Positions 23,211 through 32,506 of a stretch of 64,000 bases of DNA are shown here, piece by piece (positions within the stretch are counted from its first letter, which is position 1; the number at the start of each line of letters is the position of its first letter). The notes under the pieces were generated by a model. The model worked only from the letters and a program-made list of their open reading frames with translations. It searched no databases and was not told the origin of the DNA. The DNA is from Haliscomenobacter sp965225875 (GTDB lineage Bacteria; Bacteroidota; Bacteroidia; Chitinophagales; Saprospiraceae): the NCBI RefSeq assembly GCF_965225875.1, contig NZ_CBDDBS010000002.1, forward strand, positions 3,782,001 through 3,846,000. Direction: 5' to 3'. Position numbers and translations under genes: made by a program.

Positions 23211-23831
23211 TTATTGATTGTCACTATACGGACTATCATCCACGGTGCCACTATCCTCCTGATCTTCAAGATCGTAAACGTTCTCGGTTTCCGTTTTTTG
23301 CGTCATGTTCTGGATGTCATCCATTACATCTACGGAATAATCCCAGAAGTCGAGCATAATGGGTTGGGCCTGCTTGAGTAGCCCCCACACCGTTTTGGGG
23401 TAATCTTTCAAATATGGATAGGTTCGGGATTCGGCCACGGCCTCGTTCGTTGTAGCCGAGGAAACCAGGACAAACCACAACAAACAGCTATAAATCAGCA
23501 CTGAAAAAGCGGCAGAAACTACCCCCCCAATGATTTGGTTGATAAAATTGATGTTGACGGTTTGCAGCACGCCTTCGAGTCCTCGCCCTACCGTACGCAA
23601 CAAAAACATGGTGAGAAACAAGGTGAGTAAAAAACCGGCCAGAAACATCAGCGGGTTTTGGTACCCCGAAACATCTTGCAGGAAGTTGGTCATCATGGGC
23701 GAAAAGCGCAAAGAAGCCATGATCCCGAAAAGGATGGAAACGTATTTGAACACCGTTTCAATGATCCCCCGGGAATAGCCGAACCAAAATCCAGCCGCAG
23801 CAACGATCAAAAAAATTACGTCGATGATCAT
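23211..23831 (-). CDS. CvpA-family membrane protein
   Basis: A 206-residue protein with four hydrophobic helices in residues 1-130, starting MIIDVIFLIVAAAGFWFGYSRG, which fits the CvpA/colicin V production family: Gly-rich first helix and the segment VGRGLEGVLQTVNINFINQIIGG. The last 50 residues are acidic and variable. CvpA proteins are linked to envelope homeostasis. The adjacent 23832-24061 spacer shows no gene. Confidence 0.85.
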   Translation of the reverse strand: MIIDVIFLIVAAAGFWFGYSRGIIETVFKYVSILFGIMASLRFSPMMTNFLQDVSGYQNPLMFLAGFLLTLFLTMFLLRTVGRGLEGVLQTVNINFINQIIGGVVSAAFSVLIYSCLLWFVLVSSATTNEAVAESRTYPYLKDYPKTVWGLLKQAQPIMLDFWDYSVDVMDDIQNMTQKTETENVYDLEDQEDSGTVDDSPYSDNQ

Positions 23832-24061
23832 ATTTTTTGCTTTCCTTTTGCTTTCAATAGCATAGAACTTGTACCTTGTAGAGGCGAAAAATTCTATTCT
23901 TTAGATACAAAGGTGCAGTAAAAAGTCACAAGATGGAAATTTTTTCCGACGCAAGCCGTTGATTATCGGATGTATCTCACTAGCTCCTTCTGCGTCATAA
24001 TCACTACAAGTCGACTTAACTTAAGCTGGATATACTTTAATTTTATCATAAATCCTTGAAG

Positions 24062-24538
24062 ATGCGTTTAATTCCAACAACTATTTTATTTGCATTGGCC
24101 CTGGCCTGTGCACCAGCCCTTGTGTGTGGCCAAAACCAACAACTACCAGTAGTTTTCCTCTTGGGGCAAGATGAAGCTGCTTACGAAAAATTGAGCGTTG
24201 AACATCCACGGAATCTTTTAGTTATTTCGGGTAACGATACAGGAAAAGCCTTGAACAATTGGCTGGAATTCATCAAAGCCATTCAGGAGCATGCCGAAGC
24301 GGTCAAATTTGACATCAACGGATTGAAAGTTTTTCTACACGTGTTTTGGAATGAAGATGGCAGCATCCGGCACATCGGTTATTTTGTCAAGCCGGATTCC
24401 CGCAATTTTAAACCTGAAGAATTGCGCGCCTTCTTTGGCACCTTTACCAGGGCATACAAACCTAAATTTACTAGCGATAAAAAATTCTCGCATTATACTT
24501 CGGCGAACTTCCCTACACTGATTGAGCGGAAGCAGTAG
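24062..24538 (+). CDS. Hypothetical secreted protein
   Basis: The ATG at 24062 (MRLIPTTILFALALACAP) gives a good signal peptide. The mature part of about 135 residues is alpha/beta (VVFLLGQDEAAYEKL, HVFWNEDGSIRHIGYFVKP, FRGTFTRAYKPK-like end). The segment 'EDGSIRHIGYFVKPDSRN' recalls TonB-domain-like strands in other Bacteroidota proteins, but I do not assign a family. It is followed by a strong terminator. Confidence 0.7.
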   Translation: MRLIPTTILFALALACAPALVCGQNQQLPVVFLLGQDEAAYEKLSVEHPRNLLVISGNDTGKALNNWLEFIKAIQEHAEAVKFDINGLKVFLHVFWNEDGSIRHIGYFVKPDSRNFKPEELRAFFGTFTRAYKPKFTSDKKFSHYTSANFPTLIERKQ

Positions 24539-24563
24539 TTTGAAGGTATTCTGTTTGAAAAAA

Positions 24564-24601
24564 TGCCAGGTGATGCTACATCATCTGGCACTTTTTTTTT
24601 G
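24564..24601 (+). terminator. Intrinsic terminator
   Basis: TGCCAGGTGATG (24564-24575) pairs with CATCATCTGGCA (24579-24590) through a 3-nt loop (one G-T pair), followed by C and then nine or ten T. This is a canonical intrinsic terminator and separates the secreted protein gene from the operon downstream. Confidence 0.93.
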
Positions 24602-24643
24602 CGTCATACTAGCAGGAGCTACGTTTTATTTGATGGATTTTCT

Positions 24644-24665
24644 ATTTTGTAAGCGCTTACAAAAT
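24644..24665. promoter_or_regulatory. Perfect 22-bp palindromic operator
   Basis: The sequence centred between 24654 and 24655 is a perfect 22-bp palindrome with core TGTAAGCGCTTACA flanked by symmetric A/T. The central GC step within such a dyad is typical of LacI-family operators. It lies 25 bp before the first gene of the 24691-35152 operon and after a terminator, so it probably controls that operon. No LacI-type regulator is in the window. Confidence 0.8.
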
Positions 24666-24690
24666 TTGCCTTATCAGAAAAAAACATCGC

Positions 24691-25536
24691 ATGAAAAAGG
24701 GGCTTCTCTGCTTATTGTTGTTGCTTACAAGTTTTTACTCCTTCGCACAAAAAAAACCACTTGTCGTATTTGTTACGGGCGACCACGAATACAGTGGCGA
24801 ACAGACTCTGCCCCTGATTGCGGCTGAGCTGGAGAAAAATTATGGGATTCAGACCAAAGTATTGAAAGCTTATCCCAATCAAAACGCTGAAAAAGACATT
24901 CCTGGCCTCGAGAGTTTAAAAGATGCTGATCTGGCGATCTTCTACTTACGTTGGCGGCAGTTGCCCCCCGAGCAATTGGCTCTGATTGAAGATTACCTTA
25001 AATCAGCCAAGCCTTTGATGGGATTCCGCACCACTACCCACGCCTTTAACTTCCCGAAAGACCATCCTTCCGCACGTTGGAATGCTTTTGGGGAATTTGC
25101 CCTGAATGCGCCTCCAGGTTGGGGCGGCAAAGCCGGGCACACCCATTACGGGCATGAAAGTACCACTGAAGTTTCAGTCATTGAGGCGGCTAAAAAACAC
25201 CCGATTCTACGCGGAGTTGCACCCAATTTCAGGGTAAGTTCCTGGTTGTATCGTCTTCTGCCTGATTACCCCACGAAGGGTTCCGAATGGTTGCTGATGG
25301 GCAAATCCATCAATCCTGACAAGGCAGCAATTGACAATCCGGTAGCCTATGTCGGGACCAACTCCTATGGCGCAAAGATTTTTACCACTACCCTTGGACA
25401 TCCCGAAGATTTTCAGGTCGAATCCGTTCAGCGCCTGATCATCAACGCCATTCACTGGGAACTAGGCCTGAAAGTGCCCAAAAAATGGAAGGGTAAAATC
25501 GACATCAATGTGCCTTACCGTGGTATAGTGAAATGA
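24691..25536 (+). CDS. ThuA-like domain protein, secreted
   Basis: A 281-residue protein with signal peptide MKKGLLCLLLLLTSFYSFAQ, then a class-I glutamine-amidotransferase-like fold of the ThuA family: VVFVTGDHEYSGEQTLPLIA, DADLAIFYLRWRQLP, PLMGFRTTTHAFN, and HPILRGV. ThuA proteins accompany sugar catabolism (trehalose utilisation in rhizobia), though their reaction is unclear. It is the first gene behind the palindromic operator and is followed after 73 bp by the PVC-type fusion. Confidence 0.88.
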   Translation: MKKGLLCLLLLLTSFYSFAQKKPLVVFVTGDHEYSGEQTLPLIAAELEKNYGIQTKVLKAYPNQNAEKDIPGLESLKDADLAIFYLRWRQLPPEQLALIEDYLKSAKPLMGFRTTTHAFNFPKDHPSARWNAFGEFALNAPPGWGGKAGHTHYGHESTTEVSVIEAAKKHPILRGVAPNFRVSSWLYRLLPDYPTKGSEWLLMGKSINPDKAAIDNPVAYVGTNSYGAKIFTTTLGHPEDFQVESVQRLIINAIHWELGLKVPKKWKGKIDINVPYRGIVK

Positions 25537-25609
25537 TTCGGCTGCTTTTTGGGTGCTATTAATGTCAGTCAGGTACTCATCTTTTTCACAACCCTAAACA
25601 ATTCAACCA

Positions 25610-28600
25610 ATGTCTTTCAAGCGCAGGTCCTTCTATTCTATTTTCGTGCTCGTTTTTATGTTGTTCAGCGTTTTACAATTCCAAAAACCCCTTACGCTTG
25701 AGCTCAAACAAGATGCCCATATTTCCTTGATTGGCGGCAACCTGGGGTCCAGAATGATGCACTACGGGCTTTTTGAAACCGAAATGCACGTTCGTTATCC
25801 CGAAAAATCACTGTTCATCCGCAACATGTGTGACCCAGGGGAGACCCCCGGATTCAGGCCGCACGCCTCGCGCTTTTCACCCTGGGCTTTTCCAGGCGCG
25901 GAAAAATTTCAAACCGAGTACGCCAATAATTCCGATAGTGAAGGCCATTTCGATAGCCCGGATCAATGGTTGACCAAACTCAACACCGACATCATCATCG
26001 CTTTTTTCGGTTACAGCGAATCTTTCCAAGGTGAAGCAGGCCTGGAAAATTACAAGCAGGAGTTGGATGCTTTTATCAAACATACCCTTAGCCAAAAATA
26101 CAACGGCAGTTCTGCTCCTCAATTGGCCATCGTTTCCCCCATTGCTTTTGAAGATTTAACCGGTATTTATGACTTGCCGAATGGTGAAAAAGAGAACAAA
26201 AATCTCCTGCTTTACACCAACGCCATGAAAGCAGTGGCCCAACAAAACAAGGTGCAATTTGTCGATGCCTTCACCCCCTCCAAACAATGGTATGACAACA
26301 CCGCTGAACCATTGAATATAGATGGTGCCCAACTCAACGAAGCTGGGTATAAAAAACTGGCCAAACTGCTGAGCGATGAAATTTTTGGCAGCGCCCCCGC
26401 CAAAGCCGAAGCGAATCGCAAGCTGATCCATGAAATGGTGATGGAAAAAAACTGGATGTGGCACAACGACTACAAAATTCCCAACGGCGTACACGTGTAT
26501 GGCCGCAGATACGATCCCTTTGGCCCTGATAACTATCCCGCTGAAATCGAAAAAATCCGCCAAATGACGGCGATTCGCGACAAGGCGATTTGGCTGGCTG
26601 CACAAAAAGGAGAAAAAACCGATCTGGCCGCTGCGGATAAAACCACCCGCAGTTTGCCCGAAATCAAAACCAATTTTAACCCCGAAAAAAATGGCAGCCT
26701 GAAGTACCTCTACGGCAAAGAGGCTTTGGAGAAACTCAAAGTGCCCCCTGGATATAAAATTGAACTTTTCGCCTCCGAGGCGGAATTCACCGATCTAGCC
26801 AATCCGGTGCAGCTGTCATTTGACAACAAAGGCAGGCTTTGGGTGGCCACCATGCCCAGTTACCCCCACTACAAACCCGGCGACGCCAAACCCAACGACA
26901 AACTGATCATCCTGGAAGACACCAACAACGACGGCAAGGCGGACAAACAAACAACTTTTGCTGAGGGTTTGCACTTACCCTTGGGCTTTGAATTTGCGCC
27001 CGAGGGGGTATATGTTTCTCAAGGCATCAACCTCAAGTTGTACACCGATACCAATGGTGATGACAAAGCGGACAAAGTGGAAATCATCCTCAGTGGTTTT
27101 GATGACCACGATACCCACCACAACAGCAGCGCATTTTGTGCGGATCCATCAGGTGCCATTTACACGGGCGAAGGGGTGTTTTTACATACCAGTGTGGAAA
27201 CGCCTTACGGTACAGTCAGGGCTACCAATGGTGGTTTTTACCGCTACAGTCCACAATTGCACAAACTGGATCGGATTGCTCAATTGGCCATTCCTAATCC
27301 ATGGGGTATCGCGTTCGACAATTGGGGGCAACCCTTTTTTGCCGAAACTTCTAGCCCCGATGTGCGCTGGATGACTCCTGGTACCGTACTGCCCCGTTAT
27401 GGCGAGGCAACCCACAAAGGTTTCCAACTCATCGAAAAAGACCACATGGTGCGTCCTACTTCGGGGCTAGAGTTTGTGTCCAGCCGCCATTTTCCGGATG
27501 AAATGCAAGGCGACATGCTGATCAACAATACGATTGGCTTTTTGGGCACCAAACAGCACCAGATCTGGGATGATGGAACGGGTTATAAAACCAAACACCG
27601 CCAGGACTTGCTGGTAAGCGAAGACCGTAATTTCCGGCCAGTTGATATGGAGTTTGCTCCAGATGGCTCTTTGTACATCGTGGATTGGCACAACATCCTG
27701 ATCGGCCACATGCAGCACAATGCGCGCGATCCGCTGCGCGACCACGTACATGGCCGGATTTACCGGATCACTTATCCTTCCCGCCCATTGGTTACACCAG
27801 CAAAAATTGATGGCGCCAGCATTGAAACCTTGTTGGACAACCTGAAACTGCCCGAATACCGTACCCGTTACCGCACCCGTCGGGAATTGAGGGCAAGAAA
27901 CGCAACGGAAGTTTTATCCAAACTAGACAAGTGGCTGGCTGCACTGGACAAAAATGATCCACAATACGAGCACCACCAGTTGGAAGGCCTCTGGGTGAGC
28001 TGGGGCTTGGATAAAGTGAATCAACAACTGTTGAAGCAACTCCTCAAAGCTAAAGATTACCGGGTTCGGGCTGCGGCCATTGAGGTCTTGCGTTTTACGG
28101 GCCATCAGGTCAAAGACCAGGCCGAATTGTTGATGCAGGCGGTGCGGGATGACAACAGCCGGGTTCGTTTGGGTGCCATTGTAGCTGCTTCCCGAATCAG
28201 CCCCGAAAAGGGTTTACCCATTTTGGAAGAGGCTCAGAAGAAACCACTCGACGATTGGATGGTACATGCCCACGAAACTGCGGTGGCTCACCTGAGTGGC
28301 CGGGCGGTAAAAAAAGTCAAGGAAGTATACAGCACGACCAACCTGAAAGGCAAAGACTTCGAGGCATTCAACCAGGGCAAAGCCCTTTACTCCAAAGAAG
28401 GTTTTTGCATCACCTGTCACCAGGCTGATGGCAAAGGTTTACCAGGTTCTGGATTTCCTCCTTTGTCTGGTACCGAGTGGGTAACTGGTTCCGAAGAGCG
28501 ACTCATCAAAATTATCCTCAAAGGGCTGATGGGGCCGATTGTAGTGGAGGGAAAAAACTACGAAGGAATGGTTCCGATGACCCCTTTTGAAGGGATGCTC

Positions 28601-28780
28601 AACGACCAGGAGCTGGCCGCCGTAGCTACCTACATCCGCAATTCTTTTGGCAACAAGGCCTCGGTCATTTCGCCGGAAAAAGTGAAGGAAATTCGGGCCA
28701 AGCTCAAGGGGACAAAAGCTTTTTACCAGAGCAAAAAACTCTTGAAAGAACATCCCTTGACGGCAAATGCTGGAAAATAG
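25610..28780 (+). CDS. SGNH hydrolase - PVC-type propeller - HEAT - cytochrome c fusion
   Basis: A 1056-residue exported protein. After an N-terminal hydrophobic segment, residues about 35-270 form an SGNH/GDSL-like hydrolase domain (SLIGGNLGSRM, FFGYSES, end block DGAQLNEAGYKKLA with Asp/His-like positions changed to Asp/Asn). Residues about 370-720 are the membrane-bound-dehydrogenase beta-propeller known from planctomycetes (LEDTNNDGKADKQTTFAEGL, Ca-binding-like TDTNGDDKADK, PNPWGIAFDNWGQPFF). HEAT-like helices follow (720-905). Near residue 925 is a class I cytochrome c with the heme site CITCH, and an axial Met may be M984-M986. It probably oxidises a sugar or alcohol outside the cytoplasm and passes electrons on. 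The hydrolase domain lacks a clear canonical His, so its activity is uncertain. Confidence 0.88.
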   Translation: MSFKRRSFYSIFVLVFMLFSVLQFQKPLTLELKQDAHISLIGGNLGSRMMHYGLFETEMHVRYPEKSLFIRNMCDPGETPGFRPHASRFSPWAFPGAEKFQTEYANNSDSEGHFDSPDQWLTKLNTDIIIAFFGYSESFQGEAGLENYKQELDAFIKHTLSQKYNGSSAPQLAIVSPIAFEDLTGIYDLPNGEKENKNLLLYTNAMKAVAQQNKVQFVDAFTPSKQWYDNTAEPLNIDGAQLNEAGYKKLAKLLSDEIFGSAPAKAEANRKLIHEMVMEKNWMWHNDYKIPNGVHVYGRRYDPFGPDNYPAEIEKIRQMTAIRDKAIWLAAQKGEKTDLAAADKTTRSLPEIKTNFNPEKNGSLKYLYGKEALEKLKVPPGYKIELFASEAEFTDLANPVQLSFDNKGRLWVATMPSYPHYKPGDAKPNDKLIILEDTNNDGKADKQTTFAEGLHLPLGFEFAPEGVYVSQGINLKLYTDTNGDDKADKVEIILSGFDDHDTHHNSSAFCADPSGAIYTGEGVFLHTSVETPYGTVRATNGGFYRYSPQLHKLDRIAQLAIPNPWGIAFDNWGQPFFAETSSPDVRWMTPGTVLPRYGEATHKGFQLIEKDHMVRPTSGLEFVSSRHFPDEMQGDMLINNTIGFLGTKQHQIWDDGTGYKTKHRQDLLVSEDRNFRPVDMEFAPDGSLYIVDWHNILIGHMQHNARDPLRDHVHGRIYRITYPSRPLVTPAKIDGASIETLLDNLKLPEYRTRYRTRRELRARNATEVLSKLDKWLAALDKNDPQYEHHQLEGLWVSWGLDKVNQQLLKQLLKAKDYRVRAAAIEVLRFTGHQVKDQAELLMQAVRDDNSRVRLGAIVAASRISPEKGLPILEEAQKKPLDDWMVHAHETAVAHLSGRAVKKVKEVYSTTNLKGKDFEAFNQGKALYSKEGFCITCHQADGKGLPGSGFPPLSGTEWVTGSEERLIKIILKGLMGPIVVEGKNYEGMVPMTPFEGMLNDQELAAVATYIRNSFGNKASVISPEKVKEIRAKLKGTKAFYQSKKLLKEHPLTANAGK

Positions 28781-28839
28781 GTGCCTGGTTATTGTTGATG
28801 GCACTTGATACTTTAGACAACCACCAAAATCAGATACGC

Positions 28840-29724
28840 ATGAAACTGGCGATACACAACTGGATGCGCGCCGAAACAATCGAAAAAACGATTGCACGCA
28901 TAGCATCCTTGGGTTATCACAAACTTGAAATTCAGGGCACTCCCGAGGCTTACGATACGAAGTATGTAGGAAAATTACTACAAGATCATGGGCTCACTTG
29001 TTGGGGCTCGGTAACCCTGATGTTGGAAGAGCGAAACCTGCTGGCCAAAAACAAAACCCAAAGAGCCGCCTCGGTACAGTACGTCAAAGACGTCGTGACG
29101 ATGGTCAAGGAACTCAATGGCACCATGGTTTCAGTCGTACCCGCCACGGTGGGCAAAATCATCCCCGATGGTCGCCCGGAAGAAGAATGGGAATGGGCTG
29201 TAGAGGGCATGCAGGAGATTTACGCCTATGCCGAAAGCGTCGGCATTTTATTGGGCATTGAACCGATCAACCGCTTTGAAACCTATTTCATCAACCGTGG
29301 AGATCAAGCCCTTGCCCTGGCCAAAGCGGTCGGCCCCAATTGTGGAGTTTGCCTCGATACCTTCCACATGAACATCGAAGAAGACGACATGTTTGAAGCC
29401 ATCCGTCGCGCCAAGGGCAGATTGGTTGGGTTCCACGTAGCCGACAACAACCGCATGGCACCCGGCATGGGCAAATTGGATTGGAAAAAAATCATCGCTA
29501 CCCTCCATGAAATTGGCTACGATGAGGTACTTTCGGTAGAGTTTTGCTCACCTTTGGATCGTACTCCCGCCAACCCACACCCGAATTCCATTGAAACCAA
29601 TCCAGAAGGACTCAGTCCTGAACAAAAGAAATTCCTGGAAGACCACGGTAGCTCGGCTGTAACCGAAGAGTTTTACACCATGTTGACCCGGAAATCCATA
29701 GAAACACTTAGTGCACTGATATGA
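28840..29724 (+). CDS. TIM-barrel sugar isomerase/epimerase (xylose-isomerase-like)
   Basis: The start at 28840 (MKLAIHNWMRAETIEKTI) is preferred over upstream in-frame codons because the barrel's first strand begins there; 294 residues. Metal-site motifs of the AP-endonuclease-2/tagatose-epimerase fold: GIEPINRFET, CLDTFHMNIEE, GFHVADNNRMAPGMG and VEFCSPLD. This suggests epimerisation or isomerisation of a keto-sugar or keto-acid in the cytoplasm. Its stop overlaps the next start by ATGA, so the two are co-translated. Confidence 0.9.
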   Translation: MKLAIHNWMRAETIEKTIARIASLGYHKLEIQGTPEAYDTKYVGKLLQDHGLTCWGSVTLMLEERNLLAKNKTQRAASVQYVKDVVTMVKELNGTMVSVVPATVGKIIPDGRPEEEWEWAVEGMQEIYAYAESVGILLGIEPINRFETYFINRGDQALALAKAVGPNCGVCLDTFHMNIEEDDMFEAIRRAKGRLVGFHVADNNRMAPGMGKLDWKKIIATLHEIGYDEVLSVEFCSPLDRTPANPHPNSIETNPEGLSPEQKKFLEDHGSSAVTEEFYTMLTRKSIETLSALI

Positions 29725-30887
29725 AAATCACCAATGTAGAAGCCTTCTGGCTGCGTTGTCCCATTCCCAAAGAAAAACAGCACCGTTCCGACTATGGCCT
29801 GCTGACCGATTTTGACATGACCCTGGTGGTGGTAACTACCGATAGTGGGCTACAAGGTTTTGGCGAAGCCAAAGCAGCCGTAGGCTCATCGGGGGTCTGC
29901 GCCTCCATTGTAACTTGTGTAGAAAAGGAGTTAAAACCTCTGTTGGTCGGGAAGGATGCCCGCCACATTTCGCGCATCTGGGAGCATGTGTACAATGGTA
30001 CGCGTGACCATTACGCCTTATCCCGGGGACGCAAGTTTCCCATTTTAGGCCGTCGCGGATTGACCGTCTCGGCCATGAGTGGGGTGGATACTGCCCTATG
30101 GGACCTCAAAGGCAAAGCCCTGGGGGTTCCGGTGGTAGAGCTTTTGGGCGGTGCTTGTCGCGATACCATGGAAGCCTATGCCAGTGGCGGCTGGGCAGGT
30201 GCAGATAAAATCGGCGAACAGCTCAATAGCTACATCGAGAAAGGATTTAAGGGGGTCAAAATGCGGGTCGGTATCATGGACGAAACGGTTGGCGAAAGTG
30301 TCAAGCGGGTACGCGCCGCGCGGGAAGCGATCGGCGACCACATCAAACTCATGACCGATGCTCATGGTACTTTTAGTGTGCCGGAAGCCAAACAGTTTTG
30401 TCGCGGGGTCGAAGACTGCAACCTCTACTGGTTTGAAGAACCCATCAGCCCCGACAACCGACATGGCACGGCTGAAGTGCGCGCCTCTACTGCTATTCCC
30501 ATTGCAGCAGGTGAAAGTGAATACACCGCATTTGATGTGCGTGACCTGATCGAAGTGCGTGCTCTGGATGTTGTCCAACCCGACTCAGCGATCATTGGTG
30601 GCATCACCGAATCGATGCGGGTAGCACAATTGGCCCATACGTACCAGTTGGAATTGGCGCCGCATTGTTGGGGCTCCGCTTTTTCTTTTATGGCGGGGGT
30701 CAATGTGGCCTTTGCGTCCCCGGCAGCGGTAGTGATTGAGTTTTCGCTGGGCGGCAATCCGATGATGTACGACCTGGTGAAAGAAAAAATCACGGTTGAA
30801 AATGGGATGCTTTCCGCACCCACGGCTCCCGGCTTGGGATTGACGCCCAACTGGGATTTTGTACATGAATTCAAGCAAAAAATCTAG
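29721..30887 (+). CDS. Enolase-superfamily (mandelate racemase/muconate lactonizing-like) enzyme
   Basis: A 388-residue protein. Metal ligands of the family appear in KLMTDAHG (Asp), WFEEPISP (Glu) and IAAGESEYT (Glu). The second-strand base motif is VKMRVG (K-x-R) and the C-terminal His/Asp region is ELAPHCWGSAF. These point to an acid-sugar dehydratase or cycloisomerase. It overlaps the isomerase gene by 4 bp. With the surrounding genes it suggests catabolism of a sugar acid; the exact substrate cannot be read from sequence. Confidence 0.9.
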   Translation: MKITNVEAFWLRCPIPKEKQHRSDYGLLTDFDMTLVVVTTDSGLQGFGEAKAAVGSSGVCASIVTCVEKELKPLLVGKDARHISRIWEHVYNGTRDHYALSRGRKFPILGRRGLTVSAMSGVDTALWDLKGKALGVPVVELLGGACRDTMEAYASGGWAGADKIGEQLNSYIEKGFKGVKMRVGIMDETVGESVKRVRAAREAIGDHIKLMTDAHGTFSVPEAKQFCRGVEDCNLYWFEEPISPDNRHGTAEVRASTAIPIAAGESEYTAFDVRDLIEVRALDVVQPDSAIIGGITESMRVAQLAHTYQLELAPHCWGSAFSFMAGVNVAFASPAAVVIEFSLGGNPMMYDLVKEKITVENGMLSAPTAPGLGLTPNWDFVHEFKQKI

Positions 30888-30891
30888 TGTT

Positions 30892-31377
30892 ATGGCAAAA
30901 GCAATCGGCATCAATCACGTGGCACTTGTGGTGAGCAACCTGGAAGCTGCCTGCGAATTTTATGAAAAAGAACTGGGCATGGAAATTATCCCCGCCTTCT
31001 TATTTGACTATCCCACTGCCTTTTTCAAGATCAACGAAACCCAGCAGCTTCACTTGACTGAGTGGGACGACACGTACTCCTTCCGCGGGCATATATGCAT
31101 GCAAGTGGACGACATCAATGCCATCTTTTGGCGCATGAAAGAGTTGGGGGTGATCGATACTTCGCCCTGGGGGAAAGTTCGGCAATTGCCGGATGGACCG
31201 ATTCAGATGTTCGTGCGGGATCCTTCGGGCAATTTGCTGGAGTTGTCCTGCAAGCCTGGTTCTGAAATTGATCCGGCTATTTTTGAAGATGAGTTGTTTC
31301 AGGCGGGGATTTACGTCTCTGGGCGCAATGATTTCCGGGGGTATAAGTCCAAAGACGCGACTTTGTACCACAACTAA
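30892..31377 (+). CDS. VOC-superfamily (glyoxalase-like) protein
   Basis: The start at 30892 (MAKAIGINHVALVVSNLEAAC) is chosen because the first VOC strand begins there; it lies 4 bp after the enolase gene. The 161-residue protein has two beta-alpha-beta modules with the metal-type positions INHVAL, FFKINETQQLHLTEW, RGHICMQVDD and PSGNLLELSC. It is probably a lyase, isomerase or dioxygenase acting on an intermediate of the same pathway. Confidence 0.88.
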   Translation: MAKAIGINHVALVVSNLEAACEFYEKELGMEIIPAFLFDYPTAFFKINETQQLHLTEWDDTYSFRGHICMQVDDINAIFWRMKELGVIDTSPWGKVRQLPDGPIQMFVRDPSGNLLELSCKPGSEIDPAIFEDELFQAGIYVSGRNDFRGYKSKDATLYHN

Positions 31378-31388
31378 TTTTGCGCCAA

Positions 31389-31491
31389 CTAAGGTGTTCT
31401 AAGGTGTCTAAGGTGGTTCAATAAAAACAAAAGCGCGCGAGCGCGAAAATGCTTATTTTTTTACCACCTTAGGCACCTTAGAACACCTTAG
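31389..31491. repeat. Long hairpin of the CACCTTAG family
   Basis: A 29-nt arm (31389-31417) built from three CTAAGGTG-type units pairs with 31463-31491; 28 of 29 positions are complementary. The loop holds A/T runs and a small inner hairpin CGCGC-GA-GCGCG. It lies inside the sugar operon, between the VOC and dehydrogenase genes. A relative with the same design lies at 41742-41813. Confidence 0.9.
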
Positions 31492-31554
31492 AGGGGTTAT
31501 TTTTCACTCGTTCCCAAGACAGACCCAAGGCCTAGTCAATATGTCCGACCACGC

Positions 31555-32499
31555 ATGAAAAACATCCTGCTACTCGAAACCATTGCCGAAGAAGCCAATC
31601 AATTGCTCAGCGAAGCAAAAGATGTGGCGGTATTTACCGCTTTTACCGGGCTACCTCCTGCCGAAGTTTTATCCCAAATTGACGCTGTCATTACCCGTGG
31701 ACTCGGCCAGGTCAACTCGGCCTTGATGGATACCTGCCCTCAGCTTGTCGTGGCCGCCCGCTGTGGTGTGGGACTTGATAACGTTGATGTAGCCGAAGCA
31801 AGCAGACGAAAAATCAAAGTAGTGAACGCTCCAGGCTCCAACGCCTCCACCGTAGCGGAACACACCATTGCCCTGATGCTGCTGCTGCAACGCAATCTTT
31901 ATCAGGCGCTCAACGATGTCAAAAGTGGCAACTGGGCCGCACGCAGCAGCTTTAAAAGTGATGAACTGGGGGAAAAAACCCTGGGCATCCTGGGTTTGGG
32001 CAACATTGGCTTAAAAGTGGCGAAAATTGCCGAAGCCTTGGGCATGCGGGTCGTCTATTGGTCAAAATCACCAAAGGATGTTCCCTATCAGTATGTATCA
32101 AAGGCTGAATTGTTGGCTACTGCCGACCTCATTTCCATCCACGTACCCTTGACGGCTGAAACCAGCAACCTGATCAATGCCGAAGCTTTGAGCAAGGTAA
32201 AACCCAATTGCATCATCGTCAATACGGCCCGCGGGCAGATTGTAGATAAAGCAGCACTGGTTGATGCCCTGAATTCCGGGAAACTGGCTGGTTATGGTGC
32301 CGATGTACCGACTTCTCCCGCACCCACTGCTGACGATGCTTTGATCTCGCACCCTAAAGCATTGATTACCGCCCATGTAAGCAGCCTAACTGCCACCACC
32401 TACAAAAACATGTGTGTGAGCACAGTGAATAATGTGCTGGCCATTTTGCGGGGACAAGAGCCAGTGGCAGGGTGTATTTTTAATTTAAAAGACCTTTAA
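31555..32499 (+). CDS. D-isomer-specific 2-hydroxyacid dehydrogenase
   Basis: A 314-residue NAD-dependent dehydrogenase of the phosphoglycerate dehydrogenase type. It has the Rossmann motif LGILGLGNIGLKVA, the family segments ARCGVGLDNVDVAEA and NTARGQIVDKAALVDAL, and the catalytic His in ALITAHVSS. It lacks an ACT domain. It lies in the sugar operon and probably reduces or oxidises a 2-keto/2-hydroxy acid of that pathway, while the serine-pathway enzyme is encoded at 36919. Confidence 0.92.
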   Translation: MKNILLLETIAEEANQLLSEAKDVAVFTAFTGLPPAEVLSQIDAVITRGLGQVNSALMDTCPQLVVAARCGVGLDNVDVAEASRRKIKVVNAPGSNASTVAEHTIALMLLLQRNLYQALNDVKSGNWAARSSFKSDELGEKTLGILGLGNIGLKVAKIAEALGMRVVYWSKSPKDVPYQYVSKAELLATADLISIHVPLTAETSNLINAEALSKVKPNCIIVNTARGQIVDKAALVDALNSGKLAGYGADVPTSPAPTADDALISHPKALITAHVSSLTATTYKNMCVSTVNNVLAILRGQEPVAGCIFNLKDL

Positions 32500-32506
32500 T
32501 TTTAAG

